Source of the DNA: Kiritimatiellia bacterium
GTDB taxonomy: Bacteria; Verrucomicrobiota; Kiritimatiellia; JAFGHX01
Direction of reading: 5' to 3'
DNA: 64,000 bases
Assembly: GCA_016929905.1 (NCBI GenBank)
Contig: JAFGHX010000022.1
Span: 17,060 to 81,059 of the forward strand
How positions within the stretch are numbered: position 1 is the stretch's first letter; every line of letters begins with the position of its first letter. The position numbers were made by a program, and so were the translations under genes. This document shows, piece after piece, positions 7,914 through 15,813 of this stretch. The notes beneath the pieces were generated by a model. That model saw nothing but the letters and a program-made list of their open reading frames with translations, made no database searches and was not told the DNA's origin.

Positions 7914-9151
7914 TCAGCAGCCGGCGGTTGATGGTCCGTGTTTGTCCGTGTTCGTCCGTGTTCGTCCGTGTCTTTACCGAACCGTCTCACGAGTTCGCAA
8001 TGGAGCCGGACGCCGGTGGGGATGGCTGCGTCGTTGAAATCGAAGCTGGGGTTGTGCAGGGTAGGGCAGTCCTTGGCGCCCGGCGGCCGGACCCCCAGCC
8101 GCCAGAACAGAGCCGGCACACGCTGTGCGTAATAGGCGAGGTCCTCGCCGCCCAGGCTTGGCGGCATATCGGGCTCGACGGCGCCGGCCCCAAGAAGCGC
8201 GCGCGCCGTCTCCGTGAAAAACGCCGCCAGGCCTGGGTCATTCACCAGGACGGGATATCCGTCGCGAATATCCACTTCCGCCCGGCCGCCGTAGGCTTCG
8301 GCGGTCAGGGTCGCGATCTGCCGGACCCGCTCGACGCTCTGGCGCCGCGTCTTGCGGGTGAGCGCCCGAATGGTGCCGTGCAGTTCCGCCGTCTCGGGAA
8401 TGATGTTCCGCGCGGTCCCCGCATGGAACGCGCCGATCGTCACGACGACCGAATCCGTGGGGTGGGTCGTGCGCGACACGACCGACTGAAGCGCGGTGAC
8501 CACGTGCGCGCCGATGAGGATGGGATCGATCGCCCGCTGCGGGGAGGCGGCGTGCGAACCTTTGCCGCGAATGACGATGTCGATCGAATTCGTGCTGGCC
8601 AGGGCCGGGCCCGGCCGGGTGCCGACATGGCCCACGTCGAGCGACGGCCAGGCGTGCAGGGCGAACAGCGCGGCCACGGGCGGATTGTCAAGCACGCCTG
8701 CCTCGCAGAGGCGCAGGGCGCCCGCGCCGCCCTCTTCGGCGGGCTGGAAGATGAACTTCACCGGGCCTTCGAGCTCCTCCGCTATCTGCGTGAGGACCGT
8801 TGCGGCGCCTACCAGGCATGCCATGTGCCCGTCGTGCCCGCAGGCGTGCATGTAACCGGCATTCGCCGAGGCGTACGGTTTGCCCGTCTGCTCCTCGATC
8901 GGCAGCGCGTCCATGTCAGCCCGCAGGGCCACGCACGGACCCGGCCGATTCCGGCCCAGCACGGCCGTCATGCCTGTCGTGCCGCCCACTCCCGTCTCAA
9001 GCTCCAGCCCGGGCAACGCCTGCAGCGCGGCCCGGACCCGCGCCGCCGTCTCGTGCTCCTGGAACCGCCATTCCGGGTGCGCATGCAATCCGCGCCGCAG
9101 CTCGACCAGCGACGGCAGAATCGAATCGATGATTGGACCGATGTCTTTCAT
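7904..9151 (-). CDS. M20-family amidohydrolase (hippurate/N-acyl-amino-acid hydrolase type)
   Basis: 415 residues from the ATG at 9151; a GTG at 9178 is possible. Signatures of the M20D zinc amidohydrolases are present: RADMDALPIEEQTG, then HACGHDGH (102-109) with Cys and His metal ligands, PAEEGGAG (137-144) with the catalytic and ligand Glu, and the late GGEDLAYYAQ. These enzymes remove acyl groups from amino acids or related amides in the cytosol. The last 20 or so residues (GRTRTNTD...) are encoded by the 10-bp repeat at 7934-7973 and look unrelated to the enzyme, so the original C-terminus was probably shorter. It converges with the LacI-type gene. Confidence 0.88.
   Translation of the reverse strand: MKDIGPIIDSILPSLVELRRGLHAHPEWRFQEHETAARVRAALQALPGLELETGVGGTTGMTAVLGRNRPGPCVALRADMDALPIEEQTGKPYASANAGYMHACGHDGHMACLVGAATVLTQIAEELEGPVKFIFQPAEEGGAGALRLCEAGVLDNPPVAALFALHAWPSLDVGHVGTRPGPALASTNSIDIVIRGKGSHAASPQRAIDPILIGAHVVTALQSVVSRTTHPTDSVVVTIGAFHAGTARNIIPETAELHGTIRALTRKTRRQSVERVRQIATLTAEAYGGRAEVDIRDGYPVLVNDPGLAAFFTETARALLGAGAVEPDMPPSLGGEDLAYYAQRVPALFWRLGVRPPGAKDCPTLHNPSFDFNDAAIPTGVRLHCELVRRFGKDTDEHGRTRTNTDHQPPAADHG
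7934..7973. repeat. Four tandem 10-bp units (GTCCGTGTTC type)
   Basis: GTCCGTGTTT, two copies of GTCCGTGTTC and GTCCGTGTCT, head to tail. The reverse strand reads as a CACGAA-type unit, the same family as the arrays at 20375, 32786, 32865, 40466, 40547 and 54161. It lies inside the 3' end of the amidohydrolase reading frame. Confidence 0.85.
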
Positions 9152-9181
9152 GGGGTGAGAATGGACGAGTGATAGCACAAA

Positions 9182-9322
9182 GAATGGAAGAATGGAAGAA
9201 TGGAAGGGTGGAAGGGTGGAAGAATGGAAGGGTGGGGGAGTGGGGGAGTGGAAGAGTGGGGAGGGATCAGTCCATCACGTGAGCCACAAACCTTCCATCC
9301 TTCCACTCCCCCATCCTTCCTC
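9182..9322. repeat. Purine-rich GGAAGRATG array with an inverted pyrimidine partner
   Basis: Imperfect short repeats of GGAAGAATGGAAGGGTGG type (9182-9262) are followed, about 28 nt later, by their inverse (CCTTCCATCCTTCCACTCCC type, 9290-9322). The two can pair into a hairpin. They fill most of the 194-nt gap between two minus-strand genes. A similar pair lies at 22598-22790. Confidence 0.75.
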
Positions 9323-9372
9323 GCCTCAGTCTTGCTCGCCTCAGTCTTCGCGCCCTGCGGCATGGTGTGCGG

Positions 9373-10563
9373 TTATGGGTCGTACCGGCCGTGGTGCTGG
9401 ATGAGCGACATGATCAGGCGCATGCCGGTCAGCCGCGAGCCGTTGTTGACGGAGCCGGCCGTGGCGAAGACCAGGCCGCGCGTCTCTTGCGCCATTTCGA
9501 AGTCGCGCAGGAACTCGGCAACGATCTTCTCTTCTTCGTTTCGGCTGAACGTGAACGGCGCCAGTTGCCCGTGGATGACCGCGCGGGGCAGGTGCTCGCG
9601 GATTTCGGCAACGGTGAGCGTCGGGCCGAAATTCGTGCCGGTCAGATTCAGGCGCCCGAGCACGGGCAGCAGATGGCCCATGGCGGAATCGGAGTGTTGA
9701 TACCGCGAGTCGCCCGGGTCCGGGCTGTAGCGGTCCCAGATGCCTTTCAGGATGGGGTAGCCGAAGAACTCGTACATCTGGGGGGTAAGCAGGGCGGAGT
9801 TGTCGTCGCAGAACGAGAACCCGCGCGGCGCTGTCTCGGGCGTGTAGCCGGCCTCCTCGTCGAGCACGCGGGCAATCTCCAGCATCGCGGCCAGGATCGC
9901 GTCGCGAAAGCGCGCGGCCAGTTCCGGCCGGTCCAGAATGAGGAAGATCAGGTTCTCCACGCCGTAGACGGACATGGCAAACGTTACCGGGCCGCGCTGC
10001 CCGCGGTAGCGCGGCAGCCGGATGCCCTCGCGCGCCATCCGCGCTTTCTCCTCTTCCCAGTTCCCGGGCAGAATGAAGCGGCGAATGTCGCGCGCCGCCA
10101 CTCTGTCCAGCAGCGCCTCGAGTTCGTCCGGCGTGCCCGCCGCCTGCTGCAGCCACCAGCAGCCGGAATGCCACACGTTCCTGGCCTCGAATACGTCGTG
10201 CAACTGCTTGACCGCCGGCTGCCGTTTCGACGGATCGGCCGGGCGCTCGTCCAACAGGCGGCGCCCCACGAGCGCTTCGGCCTTGTCGTTGTACGCTCTG
10301 TTCAACTCAAGCCGCCACTGTTCGTCGTGACGGTAGCGCCATTCGTCTTCGGCAACATCCAGCTCGTCATACACCGCGGCTGAGCCCATCATCACGCCAA
10401 GCGGCACCTGCGGAATGTCCGCGCCGAACGGATCGGATCGCGCCCGGCGTTGATCGTCCCAGAATCGGCCCAGATCCACCCTCGCCAACCCATGGCTGTC
10501 CTTCAGATCCCGCAGGATCAGGGCGGGCGTTTCCTGTTTCGACGACAGCACGGCAACGCTCAC
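9373..10563 (-). CDS. Uroporphyrinogen decarboxylase (URO-D) family protein, second copy
   Basis: 396 residues from a GTG start at 10563 with GAGGAGG five bases upstream. It has the URO-D-like fold and lacks the RQAGRY signature of HemE. It carries a longer N-terminus than the copy at 5660. Tryptophan-rich NVWHSGCWWLQQAAG and the mid-barrel AMSVYGVENLIFL segment resemble PVC-type UroD-like proteins, not housekeeping enzymes. It is transcribed divergently from an AraC-type regulator, which may control it. The reaction is unknown; a methyltransferase-like or catabolic role is an inference. Confidence 0.8.
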   Translation of the reverse strand: MSVAVLSSKQETPALILRDLKDSHGLARVDLGRFWDDQRRARSDPFGADIPQVPLGVMMGSAAVYDELDVAEDEWRYRHDEQWRLELNRAYNDKAEALVGRRLLDERPADPSKRQPAVKQLHDVFEARNVWHSGCWWLQQAAGTPDELEALLDRVAARDIRRFILPGNWEEEKARMAREGIRLPRYRGQRGPVTFAMSVYGVENLIFLILDRPELAARFRDAILAAMLEIARVLDEEAGYTPETAPRGFSFCDDNSALLTPQMYEFFGYPILKGIWDRYSPDPGDSRYQHSDSAMGHLLPVLGRLNLTGTNFGPTLTVAEIREHLPRAVIHGQLAPFTFSRNEEEKIVAEFLRDFEMAQETRGLVFATAGSVNNGSRLTGMRLIMSLIQHHGRYDP

Positions 10564-10665
10564 GGCATCCTCCTCTCCACAAAACTTGCGGCTTCAATCA
10601 CGCAGGCGCTGATTCGCGACAACCGCCCTACGGAGCCTGGGCTGGCGTTCGGAGAACGCCGCCCT

Positions 10666-10717
10666 GCTCCATTGGCCCTTCTGCGTGCAGATGGAGCGCG
10701 AGGCTCCCGACGAGCCG
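10666..10717. repeat. Dispersed hairpin repeat ending GAGGCTCCCGACGAGCC
   Basis: GCTCCA (10666-10671) pairs with TGGAGC (10692-10697). The tail at 10692-10717 matches 44758-44783 at 24 of 26 positions. It occupies the middle of the 316-nt gap between the UroD-like gene and the AraC gene. The rest of that gap shows only the promoter described next. Confidence 0.7.
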
Positions 10718-10809
10718 CTCCCCGGAACACGTGGCGGACTTGTGAGCCTGTGCACGTAGCCCGTATGCACAAGCGAAGTCACGAGCCCATGTTCAGCGCG
10801 CTCCTCAAT

Positions 10810-10838
10810 CTGTCAGCAGGCTATACATGTACTATAAT
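10810..10838 (+). promoter_or_regulatory. Candidate promoter for the AraC-type gene
   Basis: CTGTCA (10810-10815), a 17-nt spacer and a perfect TATAAT (10833-10838), in an AT-rich stretch unlike the surrounding DNA. Confidence 0.6.
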
Positions 10839-10897
10839 GCTCTAAATTGCCGGATAAAATGGTTGATTGAGACATTAATTTGTATGATCATGACTCG

Positions 10898-11833
10898 ATG
10901 CCGGAATACATACGTACGGGGCGGGCGGAGAAGCTGCCGCAACTGCTGCAGGTGCATCAGGATGGCCGCGTGTACCAGCTGTCGGTCCTGCACGCGGGAC
11001 AGGAGACGCATCCGCGTGCCGGCGAGGAGCCGGCGGTGCATCGGCCACGGGAACACCGTCACGACGTCTACCATATTGTGCTCTACACCGAAGGCGAGAA
11101 CCAGTTGCTGCTTGGCGGCGAGCGGCGTGCGCTGCGGCGCCGGTCTCTGGTTCTGACCGCGCCGGGGCAGCCGCACAGTTTCAGCCGTTGCGCGCCGGGC
11201 GTGGTCACGTACAGGGAGGTGACCTTCGCGCTGGAGCATCGCGAGGGCCCTCTCAGGCTTTCTTTCGGGGATCTGTTGTCGATGTACGCGGCCATGGTGC
11301 TGTCTTCTCCCGTATTTCCGTTGCAGTTGGAGGAGGGTCCGTTTCAACGTCTGTGCGCATTGTTCGATGCGCTCATGACGGGGTTGACGGCGCCGGCGGA
11401 ACGTCTTGTCTGGTTCCCCATCTTCCGGACGATGACGGCCATATTCGGGTTTCTCATCGAGGAGGTGTTCTCGACCGGGAGGCCGGGTGACGAGCCGGGC
11501 CGCTCGCCGCTGGATCGGGCGCGGGCAGAGATCGAACGCCGGTACCGTGCGCGGCTGGCGGTGAAGGAACTTGCGGACGGGGCCGGGCTTTCCGTCGGCT
11601 ATTTCACACGCGCGTTCAAGGCGCGATTCGGGCTGTCGCCCATTTCCTACCAGCAGCGGCTCCGGATCGACGCCGCCCGGAATCTTCTGCTCAGCACCAG
11701 TCTGCTCTCCAAGGAAATCGCCTGGCGGACCGGGTTCGAAGACGAATACTTTTTCTCGAAGACCTTCAAGAAACTGGCCGGCGTTTCGCCGCGCGCGTTC
11801 CGGAAGGCGGGCAGAGCCTCTGCGTTGTCGTGA
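10898..11833 (+). CDS. AraC-family transcriptional regulator (cupin + HTH)
   Basis: 311 residues from the ATG at 10898; a TTG at 10880 would add six. The N-terminal cupin-like sensing domain contains HRHDVYHIVLYTEGE and LTAPGQPHSF. The C-terminal double helix-turn-helix includes LAVKELADGAGLSVGYFTRAFKA and the second signature EIAWRTGFEDEYFFSKTFKK, then GVSPRAFRK. These are the standard AraC/XylS DNA-binding elements. It is divergent from a UroD-like gene and 200 nt upstream of a lamin-tail exported protein; either could be its target. The ligand is probably a sugar by analogy to cupin-type AraC proteins. Confidence 0.9.
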   Translation: MPEYIRTGRAEKLPQLLQVHQDGRVYQLSVLHAGQETHPRAGEEPAVHRPREHRHDVYHIVLYTEGENQLLLGGERRALRRRSLVLTAPGQPHSFSRCAPGVVTYREVTFALEHREGPLRLSFGDLLSMYAAMVLSSPVFPLQLEEGPFQRLCALFDALMTGLTAPAERLVWFPIFRTMTAIFGFLIEEVFSTGRPGDEPGRSPLDRARAEIERRYRARLAVKELADGAGLSVGYFTRAFKARFGLSPISYQQRLRIDAARNLLLSTSLLSKEIAWRTGFEDEYFFSKTFKKLAGVSPRAFRKAGRASALS

Positions 11834-12034
11834 CGCCGTTCGTTCCGGGGCCTCCGGCACCGGGCCGGGCGGCCCCACAATCCGCCTCTCGTCCGCACAA
11901 CGCGTTTGCACGGACGGCTGCGCAAGGCGCCAAAAGTCGAGGTAGAAGAAATCGGGCCGGGATGGTATGCTCGGGAGCCGAGATTCTCTGAGATTCATTC
12001 GAACTGTCTGACGGGACGGGAGGGCCGGGCAAAC

Positions 12035-14158
12035 ATGAGAAAAGAGGGGCTGACCGGGTTGCGGGCGGTGCTGTGCATGTGGCTGTGCGGACTGGGCGCG
12101 GCGGGCCAGCCGCCGGAGGATATGGAGGAGGCCCCGCCGGCCGAACAGCCGGTGGCGAGCATTGCGCACTATGACCATCTGCGCATCACCGAGATCATGT
12201 ACCACCCGCCCGACGGCAGCGATTTCGAGTTCATCGAGCTGAAGAACACGGGCGCGACCCCCATGGTGCTTTCGGAGATGCGGTTCACGCAGGGCGTCGC
12301 GTGCACGTTCCCGGCCGGTACTACGATGGGGCCCGGCTCGTTTCTTGTCGTCGCGAAGAACGCGAAGGCGTTCACGCTGCGCTACGGGCGGGGCCCGGAC
12401 GCGGTCTATGACGGCAGCCTTTCGGACAAGGGCGAAACGATTACCCTGTCGGACTGCATGGGGCAGGTGGTGGAATCGGCGGACTACGACGACAAGCTGC
12501 CGTGGCCGGAATCGGCGGACGGCAGCGGGTATTCGCTGGTGCTCGACGATCCGGGTGGCGACCCGAACAACGCGCGCTGCTGGAGTGCGAGCAACAAGGC
12601 CGGCGGCTCCCCGTGGGCGGACGACGGGCCGCACCCGCACATCGTGATCAACGAGGTGCTTGCCCATTCCGATCCGCCGATCGAGGACGCGATTGAGCTG
12701 TACAATGCCGGCGCCGCGCCCGTCGACATCGGCGGCTGGTATCTCAGCGACGACGGGTCCGTGCTGATGAAGTTCCCGATCATGGAAGGCATGGTCCTGG
12801 AGCCGGGCGCCTACATGTGCTACTACGAAGTGGAGTTCAATGCCGATGCGAAGAACCCGTCCTGCTTCGCCGTCAACTCGCACGGCGACACGGTCTGGCT
12901 GACGGCGGCGGACCGCAACGGGATGCCGACCGGTTACAAAACCGCCGCGCGGTTCGGGGCGTCGCCCCGCGGCGTGTCGTTCGGCCGGTACGTGCGCAGC
13001 GACGGTGTCGTCGATTTCCCCGCCCTGCAACAGCACACCTTCGGCGTGGACGCGCCTTCGACCGTGGCCGACTTCCGTACGGGACTCGGTGCGGCGAACA
13101 GCGCGCCGCGCGTGGGCCCGGTCGTGATTCACGAGATCATGTACAACCCCGCACCGGGCGACGGCGACGAATTCATCGAGCTGCACAATATCACCGATGC
13201 GGAGGTCCCCCTCCACGATCCGCATTACCCGTTCAACACGTGGCGGCTGACCAACGCGGTGAGCTACTCGTTCCCGCCCGGGACGACGCTGGCGCCGCGC
13301 GGCTACCTCGTCGTGGCGGGGATGGAGCCGACCGACTTCCGGGCGAAGCGCAAGATACCGGACCCGATCCCCGTTCTGGGCCCGTATTCCGGGCAGCTCA
13401 ACAACGGCCGCGAACGCATCACGCTGATGGCGCCCGATGAGCCGGAAGCCGAAGACGGGTTCGTGCCGTACTACGCGGTCGACCGGGTCGACTACGCCGA
13501 CAGCGCGCCGTGGCCGGCGATGGCGGACGGGCACGGCCCTTCGCTCGAGCGGCGCGCGGCGGGCGAATACGGGAACGACCCGATCAACTGGGGTACCGGC
13601 ACCGCGGGCGGTACGCCCGGCGCCCCGAACGGCGGCGCCCTCGTGCCGCAGCGGGCCGCTTGGCGCTATTTCGACAAGGGCGCCGGTGTCGACGGGGCAT
13701 GGCGCACGCCGGCGTTCCGCGACGGGCTATGGGGGCTGGGCAACGCGACGTTCGGCTATGGCGACACCAACCTGGTGCACACCACCGTCACCTCCGGTGG
13801 CGACGAGGCGCACAAGTTCATAACAACCTGTTTCCGAACGCGGTTCCGGCTGCCCTGCGCCCCCGCGCGCATTCGCAAGCTGACGCTGATCGCCAACTGT
13901 ACGGACGGATACGTGGCTTATCTCAACGGCACGGAACTGCTCCGCCAGGGGATGCCGCCGGGTGCGATCGCCTACGAGACAAAGGCGGTCAGAAAGAAGG
14001 GTAGCGCACTCGAAGAGCTCGATCTCACGGCCCACGCGGGGCAACTGGCTGAAGGAGACAATCTGCTCGCCGTCGAGGTGCACCGCGCCGATCCGGCCGG
14101 CAACCTGCTGCTCATGGACGTGGCGCTGGCATACGAGCAGGGCGAGCCGGAACCGTGA
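12035..14158 (+). CDS. Exported lamin-tail-domain (LTD) protein with a C-terminal sugar-binding-like domain
   Basis: 707 residues from the ATG at 12035, chosen because GGGAGG precedes it and a signal peptide (RKEGLTGLRAVLCMWLCGLG) follows; the longer open frame gives no sensible leader. Three LTD beta-sandwiches begin with ITEIMYHPPDGSDFEFIEL, VINEVLAHSDPPIEDAIEL and VIHEIMYNPAPGDGDEFIEL. The C-terminal module begins AAWRYFDKGAGV and contains YVAYLNGTEL and NLLAVEVHRADP; it looks like a galactose-binding jelly roll. The same module occurs in the proteins at 20381, 34535 and 48940. LTD proteins of this type are surface or extracellular; binding rather than catalysis is likely. A TGGTATGCT extended -10 at 11963-11971 may drive it. 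Confidence 0.85.
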   Translation: MRKEGLTGLRAVLCMWLCGLGAAGQPPEDMEEAPPAEQPVASIAHYDHLRITEIMYHPPDGSDFEFIELKNTGATPMVLSEMRFTQGVACTFPAGTTMGPGSFLVVAKNAKAFTLRYGRGPDAVYDGSLSDKGETITLSDCMGQVVESADYDDKLPWPESADGSGYSLVLDDPGGDPNNARCWSASNKAGGSPWADDGPHPHIVINEVLAHSDPPIEDAIELYNAGAAPVDIGGWYLSDDGSVLMKFPIMEGMVLEPGAYMCYYEVEFNADAKNPSCFAVNSHGDTVWLTAADRNGMPTGYKTAARFGASPRGVSFGRYVRSDGVVDFPALQQHTFGVDAPSTVADFRTGLGAANSAPRVGPVVIHEIMYNPAPGDGDEFIELHNITDAEVPLHDPHYPFNTWRLTNAVSYSFPPGTTLAPRGYLVVAGMEPTDFRAKRKIPDPIPVLGPYSGQLNNGRERITLMAPDEPEAEDGFVPYYAVDRVDYADSAPWPAMADGHGPSLERRAAGEYGNDPINWGTGTAGGTPGAPNGGALVPQRAAWRYFDKGAGVDGAWRTPAFRDGLWGLGNATFGYGDTNLVHTTVTSGGDEAHKFITTCFRTRFRLPCAPARIRKLTLIANCTDGYVAYLNGTELLRQGMPPGAIAYETKAVRKKGSALEELDLTAHAGQLAEGDNLLAVEVHRADPAGNLLLMDVALAYEQGEPEP

Positions 14159-14274
14159 GCCGATGCCGAGCTCGGGTTCAGGATACCGGATGCCGGATGC
14201 GGGGAGATGAAGACCGGCGTGCGGCATGGGATGGCGAGCGTTGAGCCTGTCGAAAAAGACGGCTCGCGAGACGC

Positions 14275-14317
14275 TCGCCCTCCAGGCATACGATATGTCG
14301 CACAAGATGGAGGGCGA
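14275..14317. repeat. Dispersed hairpin repeat TCGCCCTCCA / TGGAGGGCGA
   Basis: A 10-bp perfect inverted repeat with a 23-nt loop. The same arms and the same loop length recur at 44725-44767. It lies inside the 289-nt gap after the LTD gene, with a TTGAGCCTGTCGAAAAAG tract at 14240 that recurs near 15743. Confidence 0.8.
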
Positions 14318-14361
14318 ACAGCCTGCCCGCCGAAGCGCCGCGCGAAGGCGGGTCCTCGCGA

Positions 14362-14391
14362 GCCGTCCGGGGGCACCGGACGGCGCTTTTT
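14362..14391 (+). terminator. Rho-independent terminator
   Basis: Nine-bp stem GCCGTCCGG/CCGGACGGC (14362-14370, 14376-14384), a 5-nt loop and then a T5 run (14387-14391). It probably ends the LTD transcript and separates it from the oxidoreductase. Confidence 0.75.
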
Positions 14392-14450
14392 CGACACACG
14401 CGTTGATGGCGAGAACGATTACGAGGAGTGCTTCTTGAAAGGAGAAGATG

Positions 14451-15713
14451 ATGGCGGCGAGGAAGCGGTTGGGGATCGGCATTATCGGCAGCGGGTTCAT
14501 GACCCGCTTTCATATCCAGAGCTTCGTTGCGGTGCGTGATGCGGACATTCTCGGGATCTGGAGCCCGACGCGCGAGCATGCCGAGAGCGCCGCGCGGTTG
14601 GCCGTCGATCTCGGGGTGGGCGGGTTCGGCGCGCAGCGGTGCCGGGCATTCGAGTCTCTGGCGCAGATGGTGTCGGCGCCGCAGATCGATGCGATCTGGA
14701 TCGTCGGCCCCAACTACATGCGGGTGGCGCATGCGCAGGAGATTTTTGCACGGCTCGCCGAGGGCAAGGCGGAACTGAAGGGCGTCGCGTGTGAGAAGCC
14801 GCTGGCCCGCAACGTGGCGGAAGCGCGCCAGATGCTGGACCTGGCGCAGCAATCGGGCATTCCCCACGCGTACATGGAGAACCAGCTCTTTGCGCCCTCC
14901 GTCGTGCGGGGCCGGGAGATCCTCTGGCGGCGCGGCGCCGCGATCTCCGGCCGCCCCTACCTCGCCCGCACCGCGGAAGAGCATTCCGGCCCGCATAACC
15001 CCTGGTTCTGGGACGGCGCGCGGCAGGGCGGCGGCGTCTTGAACGACATGCTCTGCCACTGCGTGGAATCCGGCCGGTGGCTGCTGACCGATCCGCAGAA
15101 GCCCCGCCACTCGGTCACGCTCAAACACGTCAGCGCGCAGATCGCCGCTTTGAAATGGACGCGGCCGGAATACGCCAAGCGGCTCAAGAGCCGGATGCAC
15201 GGGATCGACTACGCCAAGACGCCCGCCGAAGACTTCGCGCGCGGCGTGCTCACCTTCCAAGACGAGGCCGGCAACGAACTGATCCTCGAAGCGAGCACGT
15301 CCTGGAGCTACGTGGGAACCGGCCTGCGCCTGACGTTCGAGGTGCTCGGCCCCGAATACTCGATGTCCGTCAATTCGCTCGATTCGGACCTCAAAGTGTA
15401 CTTCAGCCGCGAGGTGAAGGGGACCGCCGGCGAGGACATCGTCGAGAAGCAGAACGCCGAGCAGGGCCTGAATCCCGTCGTCCCGACCGAATCGGCCTAC
15501 TACGGCTACGAGGGCGAGAACCGGTACGTGGTCGGCAAATTCCTGGCCGGCGAGATGCCCGCGGAAACGTGGGCGGAGGGGTTCGAGGTCGTGCAGGAAC
15601 TCATGGCCTGCTACATGGCCGCCGAGCAGAAGCGGACCGTGCCGTTCCCGCCCGACGGGCTTGACGCTTTCGTGCCGGCTGTGGCGAAGGGGGAATGGGC
15701 GCCGGGCCAGTGA
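14451..15713 (+). CDS. Gfo/Idh/MocA-family NAD(P)-dependent oxidoreductase
   Basis: 420 residues. Of two adjacent ATGs (14448, 14451) the second is better spaced from AGGAG. The Rossmann dinucleotide loop GIGIIGSGFMTRFH lies near residues 8-21 and the family's EKP motif in VACEKPLARN. The C-terminal alpha/beta domain includes the GGGVLNDMLCHCVESGRWLL helix, in which the usual catalytic His follows the D in this family. Members oxidise or reduce sugar, inositol or glycoside carbons. Convergence with a GH140-like glycosidase suggests use on released sugars, which is an inference. A hairpin at 15724-15806 separates the two genes. Confidence 0.88.
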   Translation: MAARKRLGIGIIGSGFMTRFHIQSFVAVRDADILGIWSPTREHAESAARLAVDLGVGGFGAQRCRAFESLAQMVSAPQIDAIWIVGPNYMRVAHAQEIFARLAEGKAELKGVACEKPLARNVAEARQMLDLAQQSGIPHAYMENQLFAPSVVRGREILWRRGAAISGRPYLARTAEEHSGPHNPWFWDGARQGGGVLNDMLCHCVESGRWLLTDPQKPRHSVTLKHVSAQIAALKWTRPEYAKRLKSRMHGIDYAKTPAEDFARGVLTFQDEAGNELILEASTSWSYVGTGLRLTFEVLGPEYSMSVNSLDSDLKVYFSREVKGTAGEDIVEKQNAEQGLNPVVPTESAYYGYEGENRYVVGKFLAGEMPAETWAEGFEVVQELMACYMAAEQKRTVPFPPDGLDAFVPAVAKGEWAPGQ

Positions 15714-15723
15714 GCCGCGGGCT

Positions 15724-15806
15724 GGAAGCGTGGAATCCGGCCTTGAGCCTGCCGAAAAGGCCCGCGGCCGGCATGGAGGCCGGCCCTGCCTGTCTTCCAC
15801 GCTTCC
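15724..15806. terminator. Inverted repeat between convergent genes
   Basis: A 12-bp perfect inverted repeat, GGAAGCGTGGAA (15724-15735) with TTCCACGCTTCC (15795-15806), encloses a second GC-rich hairpin (GGCCGGC/GCCGGCC). Placed between two converging stops, it could end both transcripts, but it also resembles the dispersed repeats found elsewhere here. Confidence 0.5.
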
Positions 15807-15813
15807 GGCCGGG

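Noticed and set aside
11906..12034. An earlier start for the lamin-tail protein
   Set aside because: The extra 43 residues give no signal peptide; GGGAGG and a leader sequence fit the ATG at 12035.
10832..13534. A 900-codon open frame on the minus strand
   Set aside because: It lies opposite the AraC and lamin-tail genes, has no recognised domain and runs through the AraC promoter.
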